From: S34-282 sp034422075
GTDB lineage: Bacteria; Chloroflexota; Dehalococcoidia; Lucifugimonadales; Australimonadaceae
DNA: 17,305 bases
Assembly (NCBI GenBank): GCA_034422075.1
Contig: DAOUJX010000030.1
Location: forward strand, 1 to 17,305
Direction: 5' to 3'
Made by a program: the position numbers and the translations under genes. The number at the start of each line of letters is the position of its first letter. Within the stretch, counting starts at the first letter, position 1. Shown here one piece after another: positions 15,492-17,305 of this stretch. Below the pieces are notes generated by a model, which saw only the letters and a program-made list of their open reading frames with translations, did not search any database and was not told where the DNA came from.

Positions 15492-15505
15492 TTATCTGGG
15501 ACAAT
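15492..15505 (+). repeat. Direct repeat copy 2 (TTATCTGGGACAAT), candidate left end of the IS1595-type element
   Basis: It differs from 15218-15231 by one base. It lies about 65 nt before the transposase ATG and just before the transposase promoter, the position expected of the left terminal repeat. The right-hand inverted partner (ATTGTCCCAGATAA-like) is not seen before the window ends. Confidence 0.5.
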
Positions 15506-15511
15506 AGCCGT

Positions 15512-15540
15512 TTGACAATTCGGCGCTATCTGGCTAAACT
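15512..15540 (+). promoter_or_regulatory. Consensus sigma70-type promoter for the transposase-methyltransferase pair
   Basis: A perfect TTGACA (15512-15517), a 17-nt spacer, then TAAACT (15535-15540; four of six match TATAAT). Predicted transcription starts near 15547, leaving a leader of about 23 nt that holds the G-rich ribosome binding site GGGCGGAG before the ATG at 15570. Confidence 0.7.
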
Positions 15541-15569
15541 GCGGTAAGAGATTAGGGAGAGGGCGGAGC

Positions 15570-16502
15570 ATGAAACGACAAGACACCATCAGCACGTATG
15601 AGTTTCACCGGATGTTTCCCGACGAGGCCGCAGCGGTGGACTGGTTCGAGTCCATCCGGTGGCCGAACGGGGTTTGCTGCACCGCGTGCGGCAGTCTGAA
15701 CGTTGCCGAGGTCAAGAACGCCAAGCCCATGCCGTATCGCTGCCGCGACTGCCGGAAGCATTTCAGCGTCAAGGCTGGCACCATCATGCAGGACTCGAAA
15801 CTGTCCGTGCATCAATGGCTGTACGCCTTGTACCTGATGAGCGTGTCGAAGAAGGGGCTATCCAGTCTCCAACTGGCGCGGCACCTTGGCATCGCGCAAG
15901 AGGCCGCATGGCGGCTAGGCCACAAGATACGCGAGTCTTGGAATCTCGATGCGCTGTTCCCCATGACCGGAGAGGTCGAGATAGATGAAACCTACGTAGG
16001 CGGCTTGGAGAAGAACAAGCACGCGAGCAAGCGCAAGCACGTAGGGCGCGGTGGTGCTGGCAAGCAACCCGTCCTCGGCCTTCGCCAGCGCGACACCCGC
16101 AGGGTTCGCGCCTTCCCCATCGACGGGACAGACCGCGCCACCCTCCAAGGCCATATCCGGCGCAACGTCGAAGCAGGCGCGGATATCTACACCGACTCCC
16201 ACTCGTCCTACGTGGGGATGCGCGAGTACCGGCATGAGGCCGTAGCGCACAGCGCGGGGGAGTACGTGCGGGGCAAGGCGCACACCAACGGCCTAGAGTC
16301 GTTCTGGTCAGTCTTGAAGCGCGGCATCATGGGCTCTTACCATCACGTCAGCGTGAAGCACCTATCCCGCTACGTCGATGAGTTCTCGAACCGCCACAAC
16401 AGCAGCGGCCAGAACGCCGTTGACTACATGATGCAAGCCGCCGAGCAAATGCCTGGGCGACTGCTCACGCATCGGATGCTGGTTGATGGAGACGCGAAAT
16501 GA
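15570..16502 (+). CDS. IS1595/ISXO2-family transposase
   Basis: A DDE-type transposase, 310 aa, intact. The N-terminus has a zinc ribbon with C37-x2-C40 (CTACGS) and C58-x2-C61 (YRCRDCRKHFS). It is followed by SVKAGTIMQDSKLSVHQWLY (66-85) and the helical GLSSLQLARHLGIAQEAAWR (96-115). The catalytic domain shows EIDETYVGG with Asp139, YTDSHSSY with Asp209, and HTNGLESFWSVLKRGIMGSY with Asn240, Glu243 and Lys250, the IS1595 arrangement. The start ATG is preceded by a strong ribosome binding site (15561-15567). Its TGA overlaps the ATG of the methyltransferase (16499-16502), so both proteins are likely made from one message, driven by the promoter at 15512. The family is sure; whether it still moves is unknown. 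Confidence 0.92.
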   Translation: MKRQDTISTYEFHRMFPDEAAAVDWFESIRWPNGVCCTACGSLNVAEVKNAKPMPYRCRDCRKHFSVKAGTIMQDSKLSVHQWLYALYLMSVSKKGLSSLQLARHLGIAQEAAWRLGHKIRESWNLDALFPMTGEVEIDETYVGGLEKNKHASKRKHVGRGGAGKQPVLGLRQRDTRRVRAFPIDGTDRATLQGHIRRNVEAGADIYTDSHSSYVGMREYRHEAVAHSAGEYVRGKAHTNGLESFWSVLKRGIMGSYHHVSVKHLSRYVDEFSNRHNSSGQNAVDYMMQAAEQMPGRLLTHRMLVDGDAK

Positions 16503-17305
16503 CCCGTGAAAGCGCCATCCGCAATCTCCCCGCCAACCTTGGCCAGCTATCGGCCAAGCTGCTCGGCGTGCCCGTGCCCACCTTCAAGGTGGTTAGCATG
16601 TTCTCCGGCTGTGGAGGCATGGACTTGGGCTTTACGGGCGGCTTCCGTTTCGGTGGGCGCTACTATGACCGCCTGCCATTCAAGGTCGTATGGGCAAACG
16701 ACTTGAACGCCGCCGCGTGCGACACCTATGAACGCAACTTGCAACACTCCATCCAGCGCGGCGACGTGGCCGAGGCATTGGCGACGCTGCCCAAGCGCAG
16801 CGGGGTAGACGTGGTGATAGGCGGCTTCCCGTGCCAAGACGTGAGCATCAACGGAATCCGCCAGATGGAGAACGGCAAGCGTTCCGTGCTGTACCGCGAG
16901 ATGATAGAGGCCATTGACCGCACGCGCCCCCGCGTGTTCGTGGCCGAGAACGTCAAGGGGTTGCAGCAGTCGCACGGGCGCGACTTCTACGAGCGGATGC
17001 TTGCCGAGTTCGAGGAAGTCGGCTATCGCGTCACCCCGCATCTGTACCGCGCCTCGGCCTACGGCGTGCCGCAGCGCCGGGAACGCATCTTCATCGTTGG
17101 CGTGAACGGGCGGCGCAAGTTCCGCCACCCCCCCCCCGACGAGTTGATCATGACGGCGCAGCAGGCATTGAGCGACTTGGAGAACGAGCCGGAGAATCCG
17201 GCCATCGGGCATCTGTGGAGCAAGGCCGCGCGGTCACCGGAGCAAGGTGACCGCGTTCTTGTTGCCGACAAGCCAGCCACCACCATACGCGCCGAGCATC
17301 ACGGC
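16499..17305 (+). CDS. DNA (cytosine-5) methyltransferase, 3' end beyond window
   Basis: Transfers a methyl group from S-adenosylmethionine to C5 of cytosine in DNA. The visible 269 residues contain the ordered motifs: I, FSGCGGMDLGF (35-45), SAM binding; IV, GGFPCQDVS with catalytic Cys112; VI, VAENVKGL with Glu150; VIII, QRRERIFIVG (192-201); and the start of the region before motif IX, with KPATTIRAEHHG at the edge. The target-recognition region and motif X lie outside, so the recognition site cannot be guessed. The start ATG overlaps the transposase stop by ATGA, with no separate ribosome binding site, so translation is probably coupled. Codons 210-213 contain a run of ten C (17128-17137), read in frame as His-Pro-Pro-Pro. 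No restriction enzyme gene is visible. It could be a solitary modifier, an R-M component or an IS passenger. Confidence 0.93.
   Translation, partial: MTRESAIRNLPANLGQLSAKLLGVPVPTFKVVSMFSGCGGMDLGFTGGFRFGGRYYDRLPFKVVWANDLNAAACDTYERNLQHSIQRGDVAEALATLPKRSGVDVVIGGFPCQDVSINGIRQMENGKRSVLYREMIEAIDRTRPRVFVAENVKGLQQSHGRDFYERMLAEFEEVGYRVTPHLYRASAYGVPQRRERIFIVGVNGRRKFRHPPPDELIMTAQQALSDLENEPENPAIGHLWSKAARSPEQGDRVLVADKPATTIRAEHHG

Larger units (their letters stand above)
15492..16502 (+). mobile_element. IS1595/ISXO2-type insertion sequence, right end not located
   Basis: Defined by the transposase gene and a candidate left terminal repeat at 15492-15505. The right boundary is set only to the transposase stop, because the overlapping methyltransferase may be a passenger inside the element and no inverted repeat is visible up to 17305. 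The alternative left end is the sister repeat at 15218. Confidence 0.45.

Overview
The window is high-GC bacterial chromosome. Housekeeping and transport genes fill the left two thirds, and the right end looks acquired. No rRNA, tRNA or CRISPR array was recognised. The gene mix (class II fructose bisphosphatase, VIT-family metal transporter, general amino-acid ABC transporter, MpaB/Lcp-type oxygenase, threonine dehydratase, YCII/SnoaL/VOC/DUF1801 cluster) together with strong G-rich ribosome binding sites would suit an environmental bacterium, perhaps Chloroflexota. That assignment is a guess from gene content, not a measurement.

Layout. 1-1005 (-): glpX, cut by the left edge, with a clear promoter at 1035-1062. 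1090-2096 (+): a 73-aa unknown protein followed by a VIT/CCC1-type metal transporter. 2093-7441 (-): an apparent five-gene operon read aapJ-aapQ-aapM-aapP and then a secreted thioredoxin-like lipoprotein. A perfect 34-bp palindrome lies between the binding-protein gene and the permease genes. The last gene of this operon and the VIT gene converge so tightly that their stop codons share one CTAG. 7583-8752 (-): an MpaB/rubber-oxygenase (DUF2236) protein. 9006-10268 (-): ilvA, threonine dehydratase with an ACT domain.

10603-12418 (+) is a decaying cluster of small genes. A YCII-type gene has one frameshift, a SnoaL-like gene has two frameshifts and a stop, a VOC/PhnB-like gene is intact, and a DUF1801 gene has at least two frameshifts. 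These may be true pseudogenes or local assembly errors. 12540-14279 (+): an NCS2 (uracil/xanthine-type) permease fused to an unusual soluble C-terminal domain of about 134 aa.

14280-15231 holds no gene I can recognise and seems to be the junction to accessory DNA. From 15218 onward there are two 14-bp near-identical direct repeats bracketing a small cysteine-rich ORF, then a consensus promoter, an IS1595/ISXO2-type transposase, and, overlapping it by ATGA, a cytosine-5 DNA methyltransferase that runs off the right edge. The transposase and methyltransferase look like one transcription unit. The methyltransferase coding region contains a run of ten C, which could make it switchable by slippage.
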